From Tieghemostelium lacteum (lineage: Eukaryota; Evosea; Eumycetozoa; Dictyosteliales; Raperosteliaceae): a stretch of 64,000 nt of DNA. Each line of letters opens with the position of its first letter. Position 1 is the first letter of the stretch. The notes below the pieces were generated by a model, which saw only the letters and a list, made by a program, of their open reading frames with translations, made no database searches and had not been told where the DNA came from. Below, in pieces: positions 1 to 11,123 of this stretch. The position numbers were made by a program, and so were the translations under genes. The DNA lies in NCBI GenBank assembly GCA_001606155.1, contig LODT01000041.1, positions 1 through 64,000 on the forward strand, in the 5' to 3' direction.

Positions 1-369
1 AACAGACAGAAATTTTAAAAAAAAAAAAAAAGTGGAAAAACTTTGAAAAAAACGTTTTTTTTACTTTCAAGCAGACTTATATATATATACATAATAATAT
101 ATATAATTAATGATGATGACGATTTTAGTGAATTCCAATTCCCTTTTTTAAAAGAATTCTGTGTAAAGAAATTTGAATGTATAATATAATATGTAAACAA
201 ATTTCCCAATTATCAACCACCCACTCCCCAAACAGAAAGGAAATAGATGCCATTCATTTAGATATCAATCAAGAAGAATATTGTCAATCTTAGATCTGAT
301 AATAAGTTATTTGACACTGGTTGTACATTTCCACAATTCTTATTTATATTTCAGTGCATAAAAGATAGG
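1..369. other. AT-rich non-coding edge
   Basis: I see no gene here. The stretch has A and T homopolymers and a short TA-repeat. The last part probably belongs to the broken transposase that follows, but I cannot find its 5' end or a terminal inverted repeat. Confidence 0.5.
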
Positions 370-935
370 ATGGTCATTCTCAGAATCTTATTTAGGTTAG
401 AATTTATTCAATGGAGCTCCACACCTCTTAAAATAAGGAAATATTCTGGATCTATAGATTGTACGAGCTGTAGAAGAAATAGAGTTCACCCTGGTCAAGC
501 TCAATACTACCGTGGTGACAAAGGATTTCATTTTTTCACAGCCCAGGCTGTAGTAGGCTTTGATAGACTAATTTATCATGTTACAATAGGTAAAGGAAGA
601 TTAAATGATAAAATGATGTACTCTATGACCCAAATGGAATTAATTTTGGCAAAAAAACAGTTAAATATGTTAGCAGACCAAGGTTATACCAAAACCCCCT
701 CATCTTAAGATATGTAAAACTACTTCCTACTCTTCAATCAGATCCAATGTTGAAATTCAATTTTCAAGACTCAACACTTGGGCTATAGCGCGTCAGAGGA
801 TTATTCATTCCATTGGAATTCACCAAATAGCAATTATGGTAGTCTTTCAAACATTAAACATCAAGAACAAGTTTGAAAATGGATATTCTGATTTATTCAT
901 ACGTTGTAGAAATAATTGTCTCAAAAAAACTATCA
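370..935 (+). pseudogene. DDE_Tnp_4 (PIF/Harbinger-like) transposase fragment
   Basis: The first 112 codons carry the core of a DDE superfamily-4 transposase, which cuts and joins transposon DNA in the nucleus. A first catalytic Asp fits in SIDCTS, followed by the family block YYRGDKGFHFFTAQAVV, a LNDKMMY block matching the usual 'HDS' segment, and LADQGY with the second Asp. After a stop near 708 the neighbouring frame carries a C-terminal-like stretch (VEIQFSRLNTWAIARQRI) like the usual 'VE..FGRLK..FRIL' end of the domain. The copy therefore lacks its N-terminus and is frame-broken, so it should be inactive. Terminal repeats were not found. PIF/Harbinger is my best family guess; the DDE_Tnp_4 assignment is firmer. 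Confidence 0.7.
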
Positions 936-1216
936 ATTATAATTAATAAAAAACTGTTATACTATTTTATGTAATTAACTTTAAAAAATTGAGCCCTTCG
1001 ACTTTGTGGACAAAAAAATGAAAAAAATAGAGGGGTGGGGCTATTTTTTGATTTTTGAGCTGTGCCCTACCTCATATAATTCCCCTCAATTCAAAACAGC
1101 ATTCAAGAAATTATCCAACAAAACTCATGAGTATTAGAAGTCAAATTTAATGAAATTAGAGAGCACCTTTTAGATACAAAAATATCCCCTCTCAATTTAG
1201 AGAGAATATTAATGGA
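936..1216. other. non-coding spacer between two element remnants
   Basis: No open frame with dictyostelid codon bias is visible. A GC-richer patch near 980-1085 (gagcccttcgac...gaggggtgggg) stands out against the AT-rich background and could be an element end, but no matching inverted copy was found nearby. Confidence 0.3.
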
Positions 1217-3169
1217 GTGTTTAGTAAAAAGTGCCATTGGAGCTCAGAGATGCAGTCAACCTCTATACCTCAAACATCAACTCTCTTAAATCTAACTTCA
1301 AGTCCAAACAAACTCTTCATGGAGAAATTGAGCACAACATTAAAAGAGAAGAAGAAGGTAATAGACAATCAGAGGAGCTTAGAAGAGGAGAAGAGGAAAT
1401 TATTAGAAGAGGAGAGATATTAGAAAATGACAAGAGGATATTAGAAAACGACAAGATGATATTAGAAAACGACATGAGATCATTAGAAAAAGAAGAGAAG
1501 TTCTTGAAAGAGGAGAGGAGAACATTAGAAACAAAGAGAGCAACTTGAGAGAGAGGAAAAACCATTTGAGAGCGGAGGATCATGTGAGAAAAGAAATGAT
1601 GAACCAAATAGAGATAATGGTTTTTCCCAATAACAATCAATACTAGAAAATCTACAAAAAACAAACGAGATGATTCTGAATCAATTGTTGAAAAAGACCC
1701 AAAAAGAATTAGATGTCCACAGGACTTTGATGTTCAACCACAAGAAAGAATCCTGCAAGTTTTTGGATACCTTTCAAGAGACTTGGCAGCAACAATCAGT
1801 TTGTTTAAATAAGAATTTGACAAATTGGATAAACTCCTCGCAAACTTCAACCCAGGTATGATTCAAAGAGTACAAAATTTGATTCAAACATTACCACCAA
1901 ATAGTCCATTTAGAAGACAGATAATGCACCATTTGATTGTCGGTAACAGAGCAAGAGGGGAAATGGTGCACCCAGAGAAATAACTAAAGGAATATTTAAA
2001 ATTTCAAATGCAACCTACTACAGATACATAAACGAATCAAATAATCACTAATGGTCAAATATAAAGCTAATGTTAAGAGGAAAAGAAAGCAGGCATTAGC
2101 AGCAAATATTCGAAGATGTACTTCCCTATTTCTCTGGCAGAGAATTCCGACTACAAACTGTTACAAATAAACAGTTGTATCAGCAAATGAAAAATAGAGC
2201 GAGAGAGTGGAGTAATATATTTTGGCTGAGTTTTAAAACATATTATTAAAAAAGAGAGAATTCATCACAGCAAATCAGATTCAATGTGTCCAATTTGTGA
2301 AAAAAAGAAAACATTGGAAGTAGAGGGCACAGTTGATGGACAATTTAACGTGGACAATTTACCAGATAAAAAAAAAGACCATGTACCTTGAAGCTGTAAA
2401 GCATTTGGAGGAATTTCCAATTCAGAGGCAGGAATACAAAACACAAAAAGATAGAATTCTTGGAAATGTTGATGGAGACGAATGCATGATTGTATTAGAC
2501 TTTTCACAACTACAAATACAACAATCCTTTAGACAGGATCTGATAATATGTATTTTCCGAAACTACGGAACAGTAGATGGTCTATCCCAGATCCTCAAAA
2601 CATACCATTATGTTTCGCCTCCTGGAACGCATGCTAATGTCACGTTCGTGATAGGTTCTATACCCCATCTTATAGAATTTCATAAAATATTTAATGGTAT
2701 AAAAAAGGTTTACATATGGACTGATGGTTGTGGAAGACAGTTCAAGCTTACTACAAACTTGGTTATGTGGGCCTATCTTAGTAGTATTGTAAATCATGAA
2801 ATAGAAATAATTTATAATTTCTTTTTGTCATATCATGGTTTTAATATTTGTGATGCAACAGCCAATGCAAAAAGAAAATTAAATCAAGTTCAAAGAGACT
2901 CTGCAGTGGCATTTAGGACTAATATTCAGATTATACAATGTTTAAAGACAATGAAAAAAACAGATGCAAATCATAGTTTTGTAAATCTCAGCAAGCCAGA
3001 AATGGCCAAGAAATTAGTTGGAATAGAGTCTTACCACATGTTCAAGATAGGCTCATCAAGTATGAAGATTTTTGAAAACTCTTCCAAAGAAAACCCTAAA
3101 CACTTTTTGATTTCGACCCAGTTGATATCCTATCCATTGAAACCGCCATTTTCACCAATCCTCAACTAA
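1217..3169 (+). pseudogene. broken coiled-coil plus transposase-like locus (unknown family)
   Basis: Consecutive open pieces on one strand look like one decayed locus. The first (about 1230-1550) is a Glu/Lys/Arg coiled coil with a repeated 'ILENDKR' unit. A later piece near 2280 has CPICEKKKTLE. The piece at about 2345-3169 has the pattern IQRQEY...IVLDFSQ, then VYIWTDGCGRQFK, then FFLSYHGFNICDATANAKRKL. I recall this order of an Asp in 'DFS', an Asp in 'DGC', and a 'HG..CD..A..KR' block from uncharacterised transposase-like proteins of animals and amoebae. An RNase-H-like nuclease core is my inference. The locus is interrupted several times and I see no intact product. Confidence 0.45.
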
Positions 3170-3478
3170 AATCTCTTTATCAACCAATGCTTTTGGCTGG
3201 AGATCTTCTAGTGGACTTTGGTAATATTGATCATGAAAATCAATATTCAAATCTTGTTGATAACGCCTCCATGGTGTTCATGTATTGGTAAATTGTCTTA
3301 TAAGGAGGATTTGAAACAACGTATCTATTAGTTAAAAAAGTTTAGTTAATTTATAAAATAAAAATTTCTTTTATTTTGGAATTTCATTTTATTTTTGGTA
3401 ATTTGAATTGTCGGTTATTCATTGTTTTGGTTTTGTTCTTTTTTTTGTAAATTCATTAATTGGGTTTATTGCTCTGAT
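3170..3478. other. AT-rich spacer
   Basis: No gene is seen. The first 120 bases may be the decayed tail of the preceding locus (an open stretch including QPMLLAGDLLVDFGN). The rest is T-rich and probably the 3' flank of the minus-strand gene that follows. Confidence 0.4.
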
Positions 3479-4788
3479 TTATTGTTTTAAAAATGAAGAT
3501 AATGTCGAGATAATCTTATTTTGTAATTCCACTATATATGGCTTCTTGTTGTCGAATTCGAATACCCTACCATCTGCACCATAAACCCTATCGTTGTGAT
3601 GTAATTGTGAAGGAAAGTATGCAAATACCATATTGGATAAATCACAAATACTGTCATGAACTAAAAAAGGATAATTTTTACTTTTGTTTATGACGATAGC
3701 GCTTGATCTTTGATCTTTTATAGTGTTTAAAGTTGTAATTGGCACAACACAATGCAATGTTGTCCCTACTATTCCAGATGGTCTTCTGAATAAAGAAATA
3801 CTATGATGATCACCTACCATATCATTAACGGCGGCATAACGACAATTTGTTTTATGTGGTGCTGGTGGGTATGATACATACAAAACCTTCAGTTCAGAAT
3901 CTGTAATCATTTTAAGGAAACTGTCTATTACTTTTGTTCTTATATTTTGCACATCAAAATATGAATTACCGTTTAATACAACCCTTTTACTTGATGTAAA
4001 TCTAACTTCTTTGGTTATTGCGTAATACTTGTATGTGGATACTTTTGTTTGTTCACAATCGTTTCCTTCTATTTCCATTGATACAACACTCTCATTTTTA
4101 TCTTCAAAATTTTGATAACATTTTATTGGTACAAATAGATGACGATTTCCCCATGGCGATTGTGTTTTTGAAACATCTAATTTTATATTTATTTCTGATC
4201 GACCGCCCCCATAAGCAACAATAAAAATGTCATTTTGATTATAATTATTAGATTAATTTTAGTGAATATTTGTTTTTGAGTTGTGGTTGTAGTGGTTGTA
4301 GTTTCAGTGGTCTTTGGAACAACAGGTGTAACTGGTGTTTGAATAGATGTCTCTTTAAGTAAACTCTCAACACTTGTTAAGGTACTAGGTGTTGGTGATG
4401 GAGTGGGAGCTCCTTTTGCAGACCATGCATGTGGTTTAGAAGTCATCTCTGGGAAATCATCCCCTTTTCCAGTTTCATAACGTTGTGGAGGAGGTTTCTT
4501 TGCCATTTGTTTCTTTCCCTCATATAGTTGAGGAGGTGGTACTAGTTGAGTTGGTGTTTGAGGTTTTGGTTTTGCCTGAGGTTGTGAAGGTTGTTGTGGT
4601 TGTTGTTGTTGTTGTTGTTGTTGTTTACCCTTACCCTTTTTACAACCTTTTTGTTTTTGTCTAGCAGTAATGAATTGTAATTGTTCACCAATTTCAGGTT
4701 CATCCGACTCCTCTTCTTCATGAGGTTCTTCTCTCACTGGAATATTTTGAGGTTGTTCAAGATTCTTTTGATGTCTTTTAGGACCCAT
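3479..4788 (-). pseudogene. Gln/Pro-rich unknown protein, split by one frame break
   Basis: The 5' part (ATG at 4788) encodes an acidic and basic start, a poly-Gln run, a Pro/Gln-rich stretch, the phrase DDFPEMTSKPHAW and a Thr run. The 3' part (to 3479) is an ordered region in another frame, open back to about 4250 with no ATG of its own at its beginning, so the two parts are clearly one gene. I looked for a GT...AG intron across the junction near 4240-4270 and found none. A single-base frameshift, either real or an assembly error in an A/T run, is the simplest explanation. The ordered part (KRVVLNGNSYFDVQN, VLYVSYPPAPHK) matches no family I recognise. The N-terminal composition resembles RNA-binding proteins, but that is not evidence of function. 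Confidence 0.5.
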
Positions 4789-5042
4789 TGTATATTAGAA
4801 ATATTTCAACAAGATAGTTAATAATAAATATTAATAATAAAATAAAATCAACTTCGCAAAAAAGTAGCACTATGAAAAAAAATTTTTGGGAAGATAGATT
4901 AAAATAGAAATATTTTCAAATTTTTACATAAAACACTTTTTATCATTTTTTTCTCATCCATTTTTAATTGAAATTAAATTTTTTCTCAATTTATATTTAA
5001 TTCAAACAAATTTTTTAAATATTATCTACTATTTATTAAAGC

Positions 5043-5729
5043 ATGTTAGATACAGAATCTTTGTTTTCAACTACTCATCATTCAATTTCAGTTCACAGCT
5101 TGGAGAATGTTAAAGCTGCAGTAGATTTGTTTTCAAAGAAAGAAAATAACGACAATTTTATAATATATCACTTTGAAGTTAATGATACATTTATAAATGA
5201 TCTTTTAAAATTAACACCAGAATCAATTACACGTATTAAAGAACAATATATTGATGATGAAAACTACTCTCTTTTACAACAAAATATATGGGTCAAATAT
5301 CAAAATGGTATATTAAATGCAAACATTACCAAAAATGTAGCACAAAATGGTGGATGTATTGATATATCAAAATGTGAAGATTCACAGAAGAATAAGATAA
5401 AAGAATATTTTCAAGACAATGGAGAATCTGCTTATGCTACTTATTTAATGAAAAGATATAAATTCAAACAAGAAAATGGACTAATTTTCTATGTTGATTG
5501 TGTTTTTTATACTGAAATTGAAAGATATGCATTATTTGGTAATTGTTAAAGCTCCCATCTCTAAAGATACTGAACTACTTTTAACTAATTTTGTTAAATC
5601 TCATGGTTCTCCTCGTCCAATTAAAGTAAAATTTCTCACTATATCAGTATGTTTAAAAATAATGAAACAAAATTACCAAAGAGTAGCTTGGATCCACCCT
5701 ATATGTTAGACTATGATCCATTCTATTTT
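5043..5729 (+). pseudogene. CYTH-like (triphosphate tunnel) protein, frame-broken
   Basis: The 168-codon opening frame contains YIDDENYSLLQQNIWVKYQ followed by NG and a Leu/Ile-rich strand. This resembles the CYTH motif 'Y.DT..y.L....W.R.RNG.W.LK' of thiamine-triphosphatase-like enzymes, which hydrolyse triphosphates inside an eight-stranded tunnel. The usual 'Y(F/Y)DT' is degraded to YIDD. The frame stops near 5549, and a neighbouring frame then continues with good codon bias (VKAPISKDTELLLTNFVKSH) to about 5709. The 28-nt gap between possible GT and AG sites is too short for an intron, so I read it as one frameshift. The normally present N-terminal ExExK strand is not obvious. The family call is tentative. 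Confidence 0.45.
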
Positions 5730-6043
5730 GGTTATAATTAGTCATTCTTGTCTTGTAGAGTGTTTAGTAGGTTATGCATATTCATTAAATAAATATAAAA
5801 ATTATCTGATATAAAGATTTCTTATGTATAGTTATAGAAAATGTTTCAACCATTAGTGTTTGGATCAGCAACAGTTAACTTCAATTTAGAAGTTTTCCAA
5901 AAAATGTGTAACAAATGTTCATGAGCATTTTGATAAAGTCAATCTGTATCATGGAGTTTAAAGAAGTAATTCTTGGTTAGCAGTTATATTAGAAATGAAA
6001 ACTTTTATATGTATTTATATTATTTATTGTTTGGAATATATAT
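5730..6043. other. non-coding spacer
   Basis: AT-rich, with no convincing reading frame on either strand. It separates the broken CYTH-like gene from the 3' end of the BTB fragment. Confidence 0.4.
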
Positions 6044-6727
6044 TTAGAAGAACCAACCAGTCTTTTTATTTGAAGATGAAGAAGAACCTTTAAATCTATG
6101 TAATTCTCTTTCATAGTCTTCTAAAGCCCTCAAATAGGAAAGGGGTGGCCATTGATTCTTTTCAAGCTCAGTGACAGTTTCACGATCCAATTGAGTGAAT
6201 TCCTTACGTTTCTTCATTGGCTGATAATTAGAAGCAATGAAATGCATACAAAACTTGACTAATTGAGATGCATTATGATTTTGAGCACAAATCAATAGAC
6301 CGATAATATCTAATTCTGATCTAAAGATACCAATGGTTGTAGCCTTTTCAATTTCTTTTGAGATGTAAAGTTCACACAATGAGACTAATCTTCCAATACC
6401 AAATCTATTGGCAAGTACTAAAATACCAACAGAGTCACCATCTTCAATTGGAGCATGTGCAGTATAGAGGTATTCGAAAAGTGCCATAAAACCATCATAA
6501 GTTACATCATCACTGAGTTCAACACGACCATCTCTCTCTGAATAGTTTTTACCAATGAGTGCATTGACAACATTGGATCTACTGTATATAAAAGCCTTGT
6601 GAGCAAATATAGTACGACCTTGAACTATAAATTGAATATCTGAAAACACTTTTTTTGTTTCCAATATTTGATTTTTCAGTCTCACATTTGATTGAAAAAT
6701 GAAACTCTTGATCTTGGTCAATTCCAA
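6044..6727 (-). pseudogene. 5'-truncated BTB/POZ protein (RhoBTB/RacA-like C-terminus)
   Basis: The frame encodes a BTB/POZ dimerisation domain (FSDIQFIVQGRTIFAHKAFI, then LSDDVTYDGFMALFEYLYT) and a BACK-like helical tail ending in KNQWPPLSYLRALEDYE. The 'WPP..YL..L..YE' ending is what I remember from RhoBTB-type proteins, represented in Dictyostelium by RacA, which act as adaptors for Cullin-3 ligases. The open frame has no ATG before the domain: its upstream limit is a TTG, and upstream DNA is occupied by polyketide synthase debris on the other strand. I therefore read it as a truncated copy whose N-terminus (GTPase and first BTB in the parent family) was lost. A distant unseen 5' exon is the alternative. 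Confidence 0.6.
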
Positions 6728-6734
6728 TATTCTA

Positions 6735-7570
6735 AAGGTTATGAAACTGTTGATATTAATATTAATATTGATAAATATGATTTTGTTTTATGTCTGCTAC
6801 CAGAAATAGCACTAGCAATTGAAATAAATGAAATAGATTTAATTCCAATTAGAGAATTTCAATGCAATCAAGGAAAGAAGCAATTGAAGAAATTGGTAAA
6901 AGTAAACACATTGGTAAACTCGTTGTCAATATGGATTAATTTTATGAATTGATAATCAATCCAATGATTCAACAAATGAATAATGAACATCAACACATTC
7001 CAAAAAATGAATATCAATTGACAAATCTCAAAGAAACATTGTTGAGATTAACTCAACCATTCTAATTCCCATTTCAATGGAGAAATTGAAAGAACAACAA
7101 TGTTTCTAAGATCTGGTGAACATCTTTGAAGAATCCATTTAATGATTGGAATGGTGATACCAGTTTGACCAGTTAACTACTGTAGAATATCACCACATCA
7201 GAATCCATTTCCAACTATGTGATGTTTCATCAAAAGATGAAATCAAAACATCTTTTGATAAAATCCAATCTGAACAACTCAAAATCAAATCAGTATTCCA
7301 TGCTGCTACAATCTATGCTTACACTGAATTTCTCCAACACAAATAAACCCAAAGTATATGGAGCTTTAAATCTTCATGAACTCTCATTAGAACTTGAATG
7401 GTCTTTAGATAATTTCATTCTATTCTCATCAGTTGCCACACATTTTGGTGCTCAAATTAGAGATTGTCCATACACAAGTGCCAATTGGGTTTAGACAGTT
7501 TGGCTAAATACAGAAATTCGCTTGGTCTTTCTTGTACCAGTATTAACCTTGGACCAGAAATGTTCAATAC
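6735..7570 (+). pseudogene. polyketide synthase ER-KR fragment
   Basis: Broken frames recall the end of an enoyl-reductase domain and the following ketoreductase domain of a dictyostelid type I polyketide synthase. Near 6830-6930 is INEIDLIPIREF followed, one frame over, by KEAIEEIGKSKHIGKLVV. From about 7190 comes LCDVSSKDEIKTSFDKI and KIKSVFHAATIYA, then KVYGALNLHELSLELEW and LDNFILFSSVATHFGA. It ends with LDSLAKYRNSLGLSC and INLGP, the usual NADPH-domain ending. A complete synthase spans 7-9 kb; only a few hundred codons remain, in several frames. No ketosynthase or acyltransferase piece is present. Dictyostelids carry many such genes and pseudogenes. Confidence 0.75.
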
Positions 7571-7760
7571 CGAATTAAAATTGAAAGAATATGAATTTTA
7601 TTTTATATTATATTGATTCACCTTCAACATCTCAATTTCTATCTAAACTAATTGGAATCTACTAATTTTATGTGAGAAAAACCTATTTAATCCATTTTAT
7701 TTATTTTTAAGAACTAACTCAAAACCAAAAGACAACATGATTAGAGGTGAAGTTTTATAT

Positions 7761-10700
7761 TTAATAAATAAGTGGTTTCCAGAGTTTTATAGTTTTATCG
7801 TTGCTACCAGAAAGTAACATATCTTTACCAGATACCATACAATTGATAGAGGAATCATGACCTATCAATTGTATACAATTTGACAGTTGAGGATCCCAAC
7901 CTTTTATAGTTGAGTCTCTTCCACCAGAATACAAATGATTATTATACATTGTCAAACAATTTACCCAATCACCATGTGCGCTATTTGATAATTTGGTTTG
8001 TTGATAACTGTTATTGATGTTATTAGAAGTTGTGGATAATAAATTGGTAGGTAATGATGAGGTTATAGAGAGTGTGCTATTGGATTGCTGAGGTATACTA
8101 TCTAATGACAATTTTAATGGATTACTATTGTTGGTAGTAGATGATGGGATAAATCCACTGTTACTTCCTGAAGAGGTAGATGAAGGTGTTGGTACAATTT
8201 CCCATCTTTTGATTGATTTATCTCTACTGCCACTGTAGATAATGTCATCAGAGAGTACTGATGTAGATGATTGTACACATAGTGCACTTACACCATCATA
8301 ATGTTGAGGATGAAGGTTCTGAGCAAGTTCTAATGAATCTCTATGAAATAGATTAACAGTATGATCACGACTAGCAGTTACAAGATATTTAGAAGTGAAT
8401 GTCAATGCAAATATAGATCCTGAATGATACTGTTTCTTTGTTATTGGTGTTATTAATGATTTTAGTGATCTAACATCCCATACTTTAAAAGTACCATTTT
8501 CCATACCACCTATAACTAAATTACCAAATGAAGTCAGTGACAATACATCTGATTGCAATTTCAATTGTTTTTTAATTTCATTACTTGGTGATCTAATATC
8601 CCACATTCTAATTGACTTCTCAGAACCACCACTAAATAGTAACCCACTGTTTGTACAAGTCATTGTTTTTACAGCACCTTGACCTTTTAGATCTTGAAGG
8701 AAATCTCCAGTTGTCAAATCCCACAATTTTATAAATTTATCTTGACCACAACTGTATAATACCTTATTATCATTCTCAATTAACAAACCATAAACAGAAC
8801 CATCATGTCCACCAAATGTCCAAGAAGGTGTAATTCCAGTACCATTACTAGAAGGGTCAAATACATCTTTACCTTTACTACTTTGATTCACCATAGCACT
8901 ATAATTAGTAGCTTTATAATTCTTTAATCTAGATTCTGGTCTAGGTCCTGATAGTCTAGTAAATACATCTGTAGAAGTACTATTTTGTGTACTAGTTGAT
9001 GTTGTGGTTGTTGTGGAAGGTACTTTAAGTTCACTGAATGCAGTATTATCACTTATAAGTAAAGGTGATGTTACTTCACTAGACTTTTTAGAAAATCTTG
9101 AGTTTGGTGATAAGAATACCTGTTGTTGTTGAGGATTTATAACTGGAGTTGTAGTTATTGATTTTTTATCTAAAGGTACTATATCAACATCTAAGAGGTC
9201 TCTATCGAAAACTGAATGATCTTCAATCTCATCAGGTTGAATTTTGATAGTTGGAGCTAAAGTGGATTTTGAAGGTGATATTAATTCACTTAATGGAGTT
9301 GACTCTTTCTTTCCTAATTGATCAAAGATAGATGAAACTTTAGCAGCCAAATCACCAGTTTTATTATTAGCAGCGACGGAAGATACTTGTACTTTTCTAG
9401 GAGATGGTGGTGTATTATAAATTACATCTTGAATTACATTATTATCAATACTATCAGTAATTGTAAACTGATTATCATTAGCTATAGGTTTAGGTAACAG
9501 CTCATTCTCTTTACTAATTTGTTTAAATTCTAAACTTGATTTCAAACCAGTAACCTCTGAGCTTGTGGTAGTTGGTTGGTTTGTTAATGTGTTTTCAGTA
9601 TTACTATACAAAAGTTTTTGAATTTCATTTAGAGATTCTAAAGTGGTTTTTGGTGGTTGTGGGGGTTGTTGGTCAGTTGTTTTTACAATTTTAATATTTT
9701 CCTTTAGAGTTGATGATTGTATTCTTTGATTAAACTGATTGGATTCGATAGTATAGTGATTATCATCATCATCAATTTCAACAGGATCTTCATGATGATG
9801 TGAATAATGTTTCTTTTCTCTCTGTCTATTTAGTTCAGCATACTCAATACACAACTCTAGAGAAGTTTGAATGAGATTTGGTAACTTTTCAAAAGAGGTA
9901 TTCGATACCAATCCCAATATATCAGGAGTATCCAAACACTCATTACTAATCTCTGCCATATCTTTTTGAATTCTAGATATTCTTTCATTCTGTAACTTTA
10001 TCTTTTGTTCCAACAATTGAGAACGTTCTTGATTCTCTACTTTTACAGATCTAGTACCACCACCACTATTAAGATTTAATTTTCTTAAATCATTAGATTC
10101 TCTTACTAGTTTCTCTTTATTCTTAATCTCCTTATCCAAAGACTCAACCAACTGATTCTTTTCTAAATTATTCTGAACTTGATCCATTAACCATTCTCTC
10201 CAATTATGTATAACCTTATCACTACCATTACTATTATTGTTACTCTTACTATTTATAGAAGATGGTTTGGTAGATTGTTGAGATCTAATGGATGATTTTA
10301 TAAGATGATTTCTATTTCTACTGCCTGGTATACCTGGAACTTGTTTAGGTACAGTTGCTCTAGCCATTTGAGTTAACAACTTTTGTTTAGAATTTTCAGT
10401 GTCTTTTAATTTCTTTTTTATAGATTCAGATTCCTCTGATTTCTTTTGAAGTAACATATCCTTTTGTTTTGACTGATTTTTAAGTTGACCAATAAGAACT
10501 TCAGATTTCTTAGCTTCTCTCTTTAACTGATCAAGTTCACGTGACTGTATTTGTTTTTGATCATCTTTCTTCTTGAGTTCATCTCTCATCTTTCTCAGAA
10601 TATCCGTTTTCTGACGTTTCATGTCACGAATCTCTTCTTGAAGTCCATCAACCTTCTCCTCAATTTTCATTTTACTATCTTGAAGTCTTTGTATTTCCTT

Positions 10701-11058
10701 TTTAGATCTCTGATGTTGTTCTAATTGTGACTTTAATTCATTTAATTTCTTTTCATAGAAAGTAGTCAGACGTTGTTTTTCATCTTCATATGCAGAGTTT
10801 TCTTCTCTATCCTTTTCATTTTTTTTCTCTTTTTCCAAAGATTTTAATTCTCTCTCTCTTTCTTCACGCATTGACTCTAATTGCATCTCCAACTCTTTTA
10901 ATCTCTGATCATACTGTTCTTTCATATGTTGATACTGAATTTGAGTCTTTGATATAATCTCCAACTCCTCTTCCTTTTCATTTATAAATTGATTTAAATC
11001 TGAAAGCTCTTCAGAATCTTGTTCAAAAATTTCAATTTCTTTAATTTCATTATTATCA

Positions 11059-11123
<65 letters not shown>

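Noticed and set aside
3479-4788. Argonaute identity for the Gln/Pro-rich gene
   Set aside because: The N-terminal composition suggested it, but no PAZ motif, MID loop or PIWI catalytic DEDH residues are visible.
6727-6729. Start of the BTB gene at 6727
   Set aside because: The codon is TTG (minus strand), not ATG, so no start is visible for the fragment.
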